12,562 nt of DNA from Verrucomicrobiota bacterium (lineage in GTDB: Bacteria > Verrucomicrobiota > Verrucomicrobiia > Chthoniobacterales > UBA10450). Each line of letters begins with the position of its first letter. The stretch's first letter is position 1. Of the stretch, positions 1 to 6,941 are shown one piece after another. The translations under genes and the position numbers were made by a program. The DNA is taken from contig QHNF01000036.1 in assembly GCA_003218345.1 (NCBI GenBank), forward strand, positions 1-12,562, read 5' to 3'. A model generated the notes under the pieces. It was not told the DNA's origin. It ran no database searches and saw only the letters and a program-made list of their open reading frames with translations.

Positions 1-1958
1 GTACTTGTCGGAGTCGCAGTTGCTGTGGCTGTGGGGCTAGGGCTTGGATTTGGAGTAGGCGTTGATGTGGCCGTGGGAGTCGCAGTTGCGGTGGCCGTAG
101 GGCTGGGCGTTTGAGTTGGAGTCGGAGTCAACGTAGGCGTCGGGGTAGCGGTAGGAGTCGGTGTTGGTGTTACCGTTGGCGTTGGAGTTGGAGTACGCGT
201 TGCAGTAGGTGTTGGTGTTGCGGTTGGAGTTGGAGTACGCGTCGCAGTCGGTGTCGGTGTCGGGGCTGGAGTTGGAGTCGGTGTGGGGCTTGGATTACCG
301 CACGTTCCCCCTTGAAGCGGGTGCGGATAGCAATAAGGCCCAGTATATTGAACACCATTCACTTGCGGCGTGTAGAAGAAGATCACTTGTTGGGGGGTCG
401 TGCCAGCTGGAAAACCATTTCCAAGATTTACATATTCCTGGCCTTCACGTTGCTCTGGATGTCTGGCACCACCAAATCCTAAATATTCACCTGTCGGTGC
501 ATAGGTAACATTCCAGTTAAAACACGTTTCGACTTGCTCATGCGTCCAGAATGGCGTGTTCGTGGCCGTGTTAATGGGCTGTCCATTAACAACTCGCACA
601 AGATCGCCCTTTCCACGCCCGTTCTCGTCGAGTTGAGTTAAGAGGCGATGAATTTGATATTGGTCTCCTATGTTAAAAATAACAAGCGGACCACGATCAA
701 GCGCGCCATAACGAAGATAATGAGCAGTATGGGCATCATTGTCAGTAATCAAAGAGCCTTTTTGGAGGCGGAAATGCCGAATACTAAAATCGGCCCAGTT
801 ACGTGCCCAAGTAGCATTCGAGGCTGTTAGAGTTCCTTCTGGTGTGGAAGCTGTAGCGGCGCCAAAAGCAAACAAATAGGGAGGTTGTCCTTCGATAAAG
901 TGCCCGTTCCCGTCTGTGTCATTACGATCCCAAGGGCTTGTTCCATCCGCTGAGGCCCATATCCCACCGTTGTTTCCAGACGCCCCAATATCACGAAACA
1001 ATGAAAGTTCGATGGCTGTACCAGAAGGAGGACGAAGTCCCGTAAACCGAATATCGTGCCACATATGAGTGCCTGATCGGTTTTGCCCGTTAGGAAGGAT
1101 ATCCCAATTAAAAATCACATCATAGACCTCTGTGGCTCGCATTCCACGCGGTAATCCCCCTTCTGTTCCATGTCCACCAGCATGCATGTCGTGACAGAAA
1201 CTATAGCGTAAAACATACCGACCACCATCAGTCGCATCGATTACACCGCTAGTAGTATTTGTCCCAGCGCCGACAAGGGTAGAATCTTCGATAAAGAAAA
1301 ATTTCTCAGTTCCATAGTAAGGATAATCTGCCCAAGAGCCATTGCCAAATGTTTCCCCACCCCAGCTCGCATGATGTATTTGAGCAGTTTGAGTTACGCC
1401 TGTGCTTTCGAAAAGACAGTGATCAGCTAATCCATATAGCCAACCTCCAACCAAAAGACAGTTACGATACAGATGATCGAAATGGCAATGATCGACTCTG
1501 ATGTTTCTGTTTGGAGCGTTCCCTACGCTGCCAACATGAATTGCTCCGCCCGTTCCTATTTCATTTGTTACTGCCTTAAATGTGATTCCTGTAACCCTGA
1601 AACTTTGCGTGGATGTAAAATTAGCGGCATGAATCAAGTCAACAGCTCCTGGTGGTGTGTTATCAAGAATGATTGTACTATCGACTGCGGTCTGCCAGGT
1701 CATCGGCGCACCAATAACTTGGGTATTGCCTTTAAGTGTGATTCCCTTAGTAATGTTTAGCGGCGCCGTATAACTGAAGGTTCCACTGGGAAGTGTGATT
1801 GTATCACCATTTTGAGCCTGGTTATCGTGTACCCATTGCACACTACCTCCGGGGTAGTTGTGCCCTGTCTCCGTTCCATCTGATGGCCAAATCGTTGCAA
1901 AAGAGTTAGACGCTGCCAAAAACAGCATCGATGCGAAGGTGGGGAGAAGTTTTTTCAT
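1..1958 (-). CDS. Secreted right-handed parallel beta-helix protein with Thr-Pro-rich tail (3' end outside window)
   Basis: This reading frame stays open from an ATG at 1958 to the left edge, giving at least 652 codons with no stop; the C-terminus lies outside the window. Residues 1-22 form a signal peptide (MKK start, hydrophobic core, cleavage plausible after NSFA), so export is expected. Residues of about 25-330 have short Asn/Gly/His-rich strands with patterns such as VDHCHFDHL and [10 protein letters not shown], typical of parallel beta-helix (pectate-lyase-like) folds. A Trp/Tyr-rich segment follows, and from about residue 555 the chain becomes alternating Thr-Pro, Thr-Ala and Ser-Pro. 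Such tails often link secreted domains or anchor them at the cell surface. No catalytic residue set can be assigned, so a polysaccharide-binding or lyase role is only a guess. The start has no strong ribosome binding site but is fixed by the signal peptide. The gene is more AT-rich than the operon at the right. Confidence 0.85.
   Translation of the reverse strand, partial: MKKLLPTFASMLFLAASNSFATIWPSDGTETGHNYPGGSVQWVHDNQAQNGDTITLPSGTFSYTAPLNITKGITLKGNTQVIGAPMTWQTAVDSTIILDNTPPGAVDLIHAANFTSTQSFRVTGITFKAVTNEIGTGGAIHVGSVGNAPNRNIRVDHCHFDHLYRNCLLVGGWLYGLADHCLFESTGVTQTAQIHHASWGGETFGNGSWADYPYYGTEKFFFIEDSTLVGAGTNTTSGVIDATDGGRYVLRYSFCHDMHAGGHGTEGGLPRGMRATEVYDVIFNWDILPNGQNRSGTHMWHDIRFTGLRPPSGTAIELSLFRDIGASGNNGGIWASADGTSPWDRNDTDGNGHFIEGQPPYLFAFGAATASTPEGTLTASNATWARNWADFSIRHFRLQKGSLITDNDAHTAHYLRYGALDRGPLVIFNIGDQYQIHRLLTQLDENGRGKGDLVRVVNGQPINTATNTPFWTHEQVETCFNWNVTYAPTGEYLGFGGARHPEQREGQEYVNLGNGFPAGTTPQQVIFFYTPQVNGVQYTGPYCYPHPLQGGTCGNPSPTPTPTPAPTPTPTATRTPTPTATPTPTATRTPTPTPTVTPTPTPTATPTPTLTPTPTQTPSPTATATATPTATSTPTPNPSPSPTATATATPTS
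3..293 (-). repeat. Imperfect hexanucleotide repeat tract encoding Thr-Pro/Thr-Ala dipeptides
   Basis: About 290 bases consist of degenerate 6-base units (plus strand GTNGGN-like: GTCGGA, GTTGGA, GTAGGC, GTTGCG). On the minus strand they read as runs of TP, TA, SP and RTP. The unit varies at wobble positions, so the tract is coding low-complexity sequence rather than a perfect microsatellite. It continues past the left edge. Confidence 0.85.
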
Positions 1959-2049
1959 CCGAGCTTTGCGGGTTGGGCTGCTTTCGACCTTGCTGCGTGT
2001 TTGCCTTTCCTGATGTCCGCCGCTGTTTGTGTCGGCACCTGTTTTATTG

Positions 2050-2072
2050 GCGCAGCATACAGATGGCTGCGC
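2050..2072. repeat. Perfect 7-bp inverted repeat (GCGCAGC/GCTGCGC)
   Basis: GCGCAGC at 2050-2056 and GCTGCGC at 2066-2072 are separated by a 9-base loop. The element lies about 90 bases upstream of the beta-helix start, on its leader side. On the minus strand it is followed by CAATAAAA rather than a clean U-run, so terminator function is doubtful. Confidence 0.55.
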
Positions 2073-2160
2073 AGAGGCCACAGATTCCATGGCTAGTCAA
2101 CCGTCCAACCAGTCGCTCCAGCTAACCGCTGGCCCACGGCTGGTCTGACTAATGATTAAG

Positions 2161-2222
2161 AACGGTTTGCGGTGCGAGTTTGCTCAGTTCCAGCTGAGCA
2201 CTCACCTTCCGCACGTACCGTT
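2161..2222. repeat. Long imperfect hairpin, 62 nt with 22 paired bases
   Basis: Left and right arms match in order: AACGGT with ACCGTT (2161-2166/2217-2222), TGCGG with CCGCA (2168-2172/2209-2213), TG with CA, AGT with ACT (2177-2179/2200-2202), and GCTCAG with CTGAGC (2182-2187/2194-2199). The terminal loop is the six bases 2188-2193. Small internal loops separate the helices. The pairing is too extensive to be ordinary background. The active strand and function are unknown. Confidence 0.6.
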
Positions 2223-2586
2223 GGTGAGACTAAATAGGACTACGTGCCCTTGTGTCGTGCTGGCTACGGATAGCCTCCGTTTGATGCAGGAGTGACAGCT
2301 TGCGCTTTGGGCGAATGCGCAAAGCAGACAAGCGCAGATAGCGTGATTCTGAATATGATTTCCCGACTTTCATGATTTAGTTGCCTTTCATTGTTTGGCC
2401 TTCTTTGATTTCCTCCTGGCCCGCTCACCTATTCGCGAACTCCTTTCGGAGAAGCGCCACACCCCTGGGATGAAGTTGTCACTATGACATCTCATTTCTG
2501 GCCATTACTTCCTCCGTAGGGCGTTTTGCCAAAAATCCGGGTGATATGTCAAGAGAAAAAATAATAAAATTACTGAACGCCAAAGA

Positions 2587-2979
2587 ATGCAGCAAAAAGG
2601 ATGTTTTAATAAGCGGTCAGTTGGTATGTCTAACGAATGCCAACGTACCCGAAACACATCCTCGTTAGCTCGATGCTCGCCGCCCATTATATTACTAACT
2701 ATTGCTACCGCAGCCGCCGGCGATTTGATTAGCGATTCCCGTCCCGCTCTGCTACAGCTTGTGGTGCAAAATCCGGCGGCCGCCACAGGTAGATCGAAAG
2801 ACGTCGCTGTTCTTGTGTTTCGGGATGTAGGAAAGCCGGGCTTCATTGTAGACGCTCAAGGTCAAGGAATTCTTTTCGTGCACGGCCAAGCTAACGGTCG
2901 CTACCGCACGGTAGCCGCCCCTAGACACAGAAAAGAGGGGTCAAATCTCGACATTTGCATTCAGTTTGGGGGGAACTGA
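2587..2979 (+). pseudogene. Truncated SYLF (Ysc84-like) lipid-binding domain remnant
   Basis: The 130-codon frame holds a recognisable first half of a SYLF domain. DLISDSRPALLQL (47-59) matches the usual N-terminal helix. VAVLVF (73-78) followed by GKPGFIVDAQGQG (82-94) and YRTVAAP (106-112) matches the hallmark 'VLVFP..VKAGF..GAQ.G.G.L...G....YY.TVAAS' block. Intact bacterial members continue for roughly 100 more residues after this point; here the match stops at about 2922 and an unrelated 18-residue tail leads to a stop. The hydrophobic PPIILLTIATAAA (32-44) looks like a decayed signal peptide. There is no ribosome binding site at 2587; an ATG at 2626 is an alternative start. SYLF proteins bind lipids and are usually periplasmic. 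I infer a decayed copy; a short functional product is not excluded. Confidence 0.55.
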
Positions 2980-3062
2980 CCAGAATTGCTGAATGGCGCG
3001 GGCGATACGGCTGGAGTTTGCTCTCTTAACGCCGAAAAGAAGCTTTTGGCGCAGCGGCGAGG

Positions 3063-3091
3063 TTGACGCCCTTTGCGACGCGCCCTAGAAT
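3063..3091 (+). promoter_or_regulatory. Sigma-70-type promoter of the YCF48-like gene
   Basis: TTGACG at 3063-3068 and TAGAAT at 3086-3091 are separated by exactly 17 bases, each one mismatch from consensus. Transcription would begin near 3098, giving a leader of about 26 bases before the ATG at 3124. Confidence 0.65.
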
Positions 3092-3111
3092 GCCGCCACG
3101 AACTTGCTTTT

Positions 3112-3116
3112 GGAGG
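3112..3116 (+). promoter_or_regulatory. Ribosome binding site that fixes the start at 3124
   Basis: GGAGG lies 7 bases before the ATG at 3124. This favours 3124 over an earlier in-frame start at 3073, which lies upstream of the predicted -10 box and could not be in the transcript. Confidence 0.7.
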
Positions 3117-3123
3117 AATTATT

Positions 3124-3582
3124 ATGCTGAAACGATCATTGACTGCTTTCCTGATTCTGGCGTTCGCCTGCGCCATTCTAAGCGCGCAGGAGCTCTCGCC
3201 GATTCATCAACCCACACTTATTCCGCAAAACAGCGGCACGACTAACGGTCTGATCGCGGTCTGGCCGGTGAACCCGCAGGTGGTCTGGGCGTGCGGTCGC
3301 GCCGGTACGTTCACCGTCACCACCGACAGCGGGCAGACGTGGAACGCCGGTGTAGTGCCAGGCGCCGAACTGCTGCAATTCCGCGACGTACAGGCCTTCA
3401 GCGCTAGCGTCGCCTATCTGATGTCCATTGGAACTTCAGGGGACCCAACAGATTTTCGCATCTACAAGACGGTGGACGGCGGGGCCACCTGGACGATACA
3501 GTTCGTGAACCAGAATCCGAGTGCCTTCACGGCATCGCATTCTGGACGCCAAACCGCGGCATTGCGCACAGCGACTCGGTGA
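3124..3582 (+). pseudogene. YCF48-like/BNR Asp-box repeat protein, N-terminal part before a frameshift
   Basis: Residues 1-22 are a clear signal peptide (Lys-Arg start, hydrophobic core, cleavage after LSA), so the product would be exported. Two Asp-box motifs follow, TTDSGQTW (66-73) and TVDGGATW (116-123), which mark the tips of beta-propeller blades in YCF48/BNR/sialidase-like families. From about residue 136 the sequence loses family character and runs to a stop at 3582. The expected continuation, GIAFWTPNRGIAHSDSVNG, lies in the -1 frame of the same DNA. The break is at 3528-3531, where one base, or four, appears to be missing: intact relatives usually read AF(Y/F)D.IAFW. The promoter and ribosome binding site are intact, so decay is recent or the break is a sequencing error. 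The whole gene would span 3124-4208, about 361 residues, a normal length for the family. Confidence 0.75.
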
Positions 3583-4208
3583 ATGGAGTGTTCCCGGACC
3601 TGCGCACCACCGACGGAATGACCTGGCAGGATATCAGTAACAATATGCCGCCAGCATTGCCGGGGGAATTCTCCTTCGCATCGAGTGGCACTTGCGTCAC
3701 AACACAAGGCGGGAGGAATGCCTGGATTGCGACGGGCGGCTCGGACATTGCCAGGGTCCTCGCTACAAGAGACGGAGGCAACACGTGGAATGCGTATAAT
3801 ACTCCACTGGTGAGCTCGCCTAGCGCGGGTGCCTTCACAGTCGATTTCCGTGACCCATGGCATGGCATTGTAGGCGGCGGTGATTTGGATCCCAGCAATC
3901 CCAATAGCGCGGACACCGCAACGTCGAGTGATGGCGGTCAAACGTGGACCTTGACGAACCCTCCTCCGGTGACGGGAGCCATTTTCGGCCTAAGCTACCT
4001 CGGTCAGACTGGTAGCGGGGCGGGAAACAATCTCGGCCGCACGGTGGTGATCACGGCCAATGACGGAGGCGCGGCTTGGACTCCCGATGAGGGAAACACC
4101 TGGTTCACGTTGTCCGGTGTTAGCGGCTTCTGGGCAGTAGCTTTTGCCAGTCCCAAAGCCGGATGGCTAGTGGGTACGGACGGTCGCATTCTGAAGATCA
4201 GTTTCTAG
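3579..4208 (+). pseudogene. YCF48-like/BNR Asp-box repeat protein, C-terminal part after a frameshift
   Basis: This is the continuation of the gene starting at 3124, in the shifted frame. The family sequence in this frame begins near 3531; 3579 is only its first ATG. Residues from that ATG include the Asp-box motifs TTDGMTW, TRDGGNTW, SSDGGQTW and PDEGNTW, each preceding a new propeller blade. It ends with the typical closing blade WAVAFASPKAGWLVGTDGRILKISF. YCF48-like propellers are known in photosystem II assembly, but many non-photosynthetic soil bacteria carry secreted relatives of unknown role, and I infer the latter. No ribosome binding site precedes 3579, so independent translation is unlikely. 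Confidence 0.75.
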
Positions 4209-4286
4209 CGACCAGTGAAAGGCCGGATCCCGGTTTAATTCCTTTTCGGAAAAATGCCCGCGCTCTGAGATCCGCGTGAGCTCGGC

Positions 4287-4610
4287 TCAAGCGGCGGTAA
4301 GGCCCGCTCGGATTACAGCGGATATCAGGATTGACGCAAGCGCGACTTCATCCCGACGATTCCGGAGTTGCTTTCGCGTGCTCTTGAATGCGTCGCGCGT
4401 TAACACGATTGCTTCTCGAGGATCATCGGTCAATCGCGAAGCGAAGCTGTAAACGGCGGGATAGTAACGAGCAACCAAATTATCAAAACGTGAGATTTTC
4501 GCTTTCATCCGTGGCTTTCTTTTTCGATTGGTCGCAGTCCCATTGCCTTTCCTTACATGCCTTGCCCGGAGCGCCGCGCGAGCGACTGCCACTCCGGTTG
4601 GTGTTTCCAT
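4287..4610 (-). CDS. Small sigma-70 region 2-like protein without region 4
   Basis: This 107-residue protein has a basic N-terminus (about residues 13-38, rich in Arg/Lys) and then FDNLVARYYPAVYSFASRLT at 42-61 with DDPREA and LTRDAF just after. That matches sigma-70 region 2.1-2.2 of ECF sigma factors (core: F..L...YYP.V..FA.RLTGDP.DA..L.Q..F). After residue 80 the match fades: the usual W...IA.N segment of region 2.3-2.4 is not evident, and there is no region 4. A complete ECF factor is about 160-200 residues, so this is about half a sigma factor. It could be a remnant, a regulator binding core RNA polymerase, or a stand-alone conserved protein. The start is supported by GAGGTGA just upstream. 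It converges with the YCF48-like gene, and the sigma resemblance is by eye only. Confidence 0.6.
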   Translation of the reverse strand: METPTGVAVARAALRARHVRKGNGTATNRKRKPRMKAKISRFDNLVARYYPAVYSFASRLTDDPREAIVLTRDAFKSTRKQLRNRRDEVALASILISAVIRAGLTAA

Positions 4611-4613
4611 TTC

Positions 4614-4620
4614 TCACCTC
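4614..4620 (-). promoter_or_regulatory. Ribosome binding site for the sigma-like gene
   Basis: On the minus strand GAGGTGA precedes the ATG at 4610, with 6 bases between GAGG and the start. It favours this start over the internal ATG at 4508, which begins at the sigma-like domain but has no clear site. Confidence 0.6.
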
Positions 4621-4797
4621 ATTCTACGGAAACGACGGAACGAAGTTCTGGCAAAGAGCTGAAGGGCGATTGAGCCTGTCCTCAAATAGCCCAGCTACAA
4701 AGCGTAATTCGGAGAATCAAGGAAAGCACTAGCGGTGGGCATCTCTTTTGTCACGCTTCATTCCTCCTTCTCAACAATCAAGCAGTGATTCAGTTTG

Positions 4798-4818
4798 TTC
4801 GGGCTGATAGCTCCCGAA
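4798..4818 (-). terminator. Weak hairpin after the lipid operon
   Basis: TTCGGG and CCCGAA pair around a 9-base loop 15 bases beyond the stop at 4833. The loop can extend the stem (GCT/AGC). On the minus strand CAAACTG follows, with no U-run, so intrinsic termination is uncertain. Confidence 0.3.
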
Positions 4819-4832
4819 ACATCAGCACCCAC

Positions 4833-5966
4833 CTACGTGATTGATTTGCTGTAGATGCGATACGTTTTGTAGCGCTGCGCTCCGATCGCTTCGAGAAAGC
4901 GATTGATCATGAAATTGTCTTCAAGTGTCATGCTTAACTCGCCGGTGAATCCACGTTTGATCATTGCGTCTTCGACGATCCGTAGCACAAGCATTTCGGC
5001 AATGCCGCTACGGCGATATTTTTCGATCACGCCAAGCGCGATAAGCCGGGCGGTTCGCGTGCGACTCTTGTAATAAAGAAGCTTAGCAAGGCCGATTGGC
5101 AATCCGAAGGTCGTAAGCCGGCCATTGATATGACGCAAAGCGACATTGATGTCCGGCACGCATAGGATGAAGCCGGCCGGCGCGTCGCCGACTTCGGCGA
5201 TGAGCGCGAACTCCGGAATAATGAGCTGCTTGAGCTCGTGCGTCATGAACTCGATCTCCGCTTCAGTGAACGGCACAAAACCCCAGTTCTTTTCCCAGGC
5301 CTGATTGTAAATTTGGCGAAGCCGCCTGCTTTCCTCGCGAATATTCTTGAGATTTCCAGCCCGGATCGTGACCGGCCAACGCTTCCGAAAACGTTTGGCC
5401 AACGGTCGCAAACGCGCCGCGGCTTTTTCCGGATCGGCAAACCACCAGGCATACCAATCTTTCGCTTTTGCAAAACCGCAGCTCTCAATCAGCTGTCTGT
5501 AATACGGTGGATTATGTGCGGTCAAGATGGTGGGCGGAGACGGGAATCCATCGATCAACAGACCGCAGACGTAATTGGTTGAATAATCAATCGGCCCCAC
5601 CATCTCGGTACGGCGTTTTTTGCGAAGCCAACTGGCCGCACGTTCAAAGAGCCCGGTGGCGACGTTGCAATCGTTAATGCACTCGAAGAGGCCAAAACAG
5701 CCGACGTTCGATTGGTGCAGCGAATTGTAGTTCGGATCGTCGCTCGCCATAATGCGCCCAACGATTTTGCCCTTTTGTCGGGCAAGAAATAATGTGGCGT
5801 CGCCATGTTGATAGAACGGATGCCGCTTGCGATTCAGGAACGCTTTTCGTTCGATCATCAACGGCGGCACCCACGCGGCATCGCTCGCATAAATTCGCCA
5901 TTGAAATTTAATGAATGCATCGCGATCCCGGCGCGAATTGACTTCTGAAATTTCGATCTCCGACAC
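4833..5966 (-). CDS. Two-domain GNAT-like N-acyltransferase, candidate ceramide synthase step
   Basis: The 377-residue protein belongs to a widespread bacterial GNAT-fold family that shares a DA.WVPPL......L....HPFY.H start (here 29-53) and GPIDYSTNYVCGLLIDGF (124-141). The first half has VGRIMA at 69-74. The second half has LGVIEKYRRSGIAEML (311-326), the motif A loop that binds the acyl-CoA/ACP pyrophosphate (RRSGIA at 318-323). EDNFMINRFLEAIGAQRYKTYRIY (349-372) is a typical motif B end. The start is GTG at 5966, 16 bases after the previous gene, with no strong ribosome binding site; there is no other in-frame start nearby. It is last in the operon. Bacterial ceramide synthase (bCerS) is reported to be unrelated to eukaryotic CerS and to have a GNAT-like fold, so beside a serine palmitoyltransferase the inferred job is N-acylation of the long-chain base. 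An acetyltransferase for another substrate is the alternative. Confidence 0.8.
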   Translation of the reverse strand: MSEIEISEVNSRRDRDAFIKFQWRIYASDAAWVPPLMIERKAFLNRKRHPFYQHGDATLFLARQKGKIVGRIMASDDPNYNSLHQSNVGCFGLFECINDCNVATGLFERAASWLRKKRRTEMVGPIDYSTNYVCGLLIDGFPSPPTILTAHNPPYYRQLIESCGFAKAKDWYAWWFADPEKAAARLRPLAKRFRKRWPVTIRAGNLKNIREESRRLRQIYNQAWEKNWGFVPFTEAEIEFMTHELKQLIIPEFALIAEVGDAPAGFILCVPDINVALRHINGRLTTFGLPIGLAKLLYYKSRTRTARLIALGVIEKYRRSGIAEMLVLRIVEDAMIKRGFTGELSMTLEDNFMINRFLEAIGAQRYKTYRIYSKSIT

Positions 5967-5982
5967 AAATGCAAAAGGCTGT

Positions 5983-6918
5983 TTAAGCCGCGTCTCGCCA
6001 TTTCATCGCCACTTCCATCAGTGATTCGGACATGGTTTCCTGGCGAATAATCAAATAGACGAACAGCAAATTAAGCGGGATGAGTTCGAACCAGAAATAG
6101 TAAATCGGCTGGCCGATGAACAGGAGAGCGAATAAAACCAGCATCCGGGTGTTCGTCATCAACAGGCCCCACCACTTAAATGTTGGATTGGCCAGATTCA
6201 GATAACGCGTGCTTAGCCAGTTCGGAACCTCGCCACGGAACAGTTGGCTGGTTGTATCGCGCAATCTTTTCAGATGTGGCGCGAGCGTCTCTTGTTGACG
6301 AGTAAAGTTCAAATACAGCGCGAGCAGCAACTTATCCCACGGCTTGGAACGCCAACTGAGCTTTTGATAATCGGATCGCAGCGCGGAGGCGGAATCCAAT
6401 CGCAGGCGTGTTCGGTTCGTAACAAAAAAAAGGTAGGTACTGCGGTAATAATCAGCTGCAGCGCCTTGCAATGCGTGACTAATCCCGGCCGCAAGAGCGA
6501 GAAGACAGATCGCAGGCGATGCACCCTCGGCGAGGTAGCGGAGGGTCAAATGCACATAAATGCTTAGGAAGCCGAGGTGGTCGGCAATGCTATCAATAAT
6601 GCGTCCTTCCCGGCTTTCCCGATGAGTCAGGCGCGCGAGCTGACCGTCCGTATTGTCGAGTGCATTGGCGCAAACCTGAAACGCCATGCCTACGATGTTA
6701 ATGCGCAAATCCCGATAGTAATAAAGGTGTCCCGCGACGACGCCGCAGAGCCCGGCCAGCCAGGTCACGCCTGCCGGCGTCATTTTGAGCTTTTGGAAAA
6801 AGTGAGCCAGCCGAAACCCTATTGGTCTATAAAAATAGAGATCGAGAACACCTTCGACTTCGCGCGCTTTATAAGTGGCTTCGATTTCCGAGCGCGGCGC
6901 CTCGTTGTGTTCCGACAT
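5983..6918 (-). CDS. CDP-alcohol phosphatidyltransferase family membrane protein
   Basis: The full family signature D..DG..AR........G...D...D is present as DNTDGQLAR (88-96), G105, D109 and D113. The four Asp residues bind two metal ions and activate the acceptor hydroxyl as it attacks a CDP-alcohol with release of CMP. Hydrophobic helices flank the site (about 50-85, 110-140) and two more lie near the C-terminus (about 250-295). At 311 residues it is longer than phosphatidylglycerophosphate synthase. The chosen ATG at 6918 lies 23 bases after the preceding stop; extending upstream would overlap the synthase gene deeply with non-family sequence. Relatives in Bacteroides build ceramide phospho-headgroups. 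Sitting between a serine palmitoyltransferase and an acyltransferase, it likely transfers a phospho-alcohol to a ceramide-like acceptor or to diacylglycerol. The actual CDP-alcohol cannot be read from the sequence. Confidence 0.88.
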   Translation of the reverse strand: MSEHNEAPRSEIEATYKAREVEGVLDLYFYRPIGFRLAHFFQKLKMTPAGVTWLAGLCGVVAGHLYYYRDLRINIVGMAFQVCANALDNTDGQLARLTHRESREGRIIDSIADHLGFLSIYVHLTLRYLAEGASPAICLLALAAGISHALQGAAADYYRSTYLFFVTNRTRLRLDSASALRSDYQKLSWRSKPWDKLLLALYLNFTRQQETLAPHLKRLRDTTSQLFRGEVPNWLSTRYLNLANPTFKWWGLLMTNTRMLVLFALLFIGQPIYYFWFELIPLNLLFVYLIIRQETMSESLMEVAMKWRDAA

Positions 6919-6941
6919 CAAAGCTTCAGCGTGTCCGTAAC

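Larger units (their letters stand above)
1959..2586. other. Gene-poor intergenic stretch rich in stem-loops
   Basis: I see no convincing coding region in these 628 bases. They hold several inverted repeats: 2050-2072, 2095-2150 (nested AGTCA/TGACT, CCAG/CTGG and CCAGC/GCTGG), 2161-2222, 2262-2280 and 2300-2322, plus a short CTCC-TTTC-GGAG hairpin at 2440-2451. Most lie within 380 bases upstream of the beta-helix gene on the minus strand, so they could form a structured 5' leader, a non-coding RNA, or a repeat element. I recognise no named riboswitch or RNA family and could not place a promoter. Confidence 0.5.

Noticed and set aside
1..293. CRISPR-like or satellite repeat array
   Set aside because: There are no spacers; units are 6-base degenerate codon pairs in an open minus-strand frame.
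111..508. Plus-strand Ser/Trp/Arg-rich frames of 99-123 codons
   Set aside because: They are antisense to the Thr-Pro-coding tract and have the composition expected of a shadow.
1963..2005. Minus-strand strings GGCAAAC ... GAAAG ... GCAAAGC resembling the 5' half of a c-di-GMP-I riboswitch
   Set aside because: The 3' half (second conserved stem and GGTAGCGGGG-like part) is missing because the coding region begins at 1958.
2161..2222. Right arm GCACGTACCGTT resembles group II intron domain V
   Set aside because: Domain V is about 34 nt with an AGC triad and GNRA loop; this hairpin is 62 nt, lacks both, and no intron-encoded protein is nearby.
2505..2846. 113-codon minus-strand frame
   Set aside because: It is antisense to the SYLF-like sequence, which shows a real family pattern; no family features here.
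4223..4250. CCGG-ATC-CCGG followed by TTTAATTCCTTTT after the YCF48-like gene as a terminator
   Set aside because: The stem is only 4 bp with a 3-base loop and the T-tract is interrupted; too weak to list.
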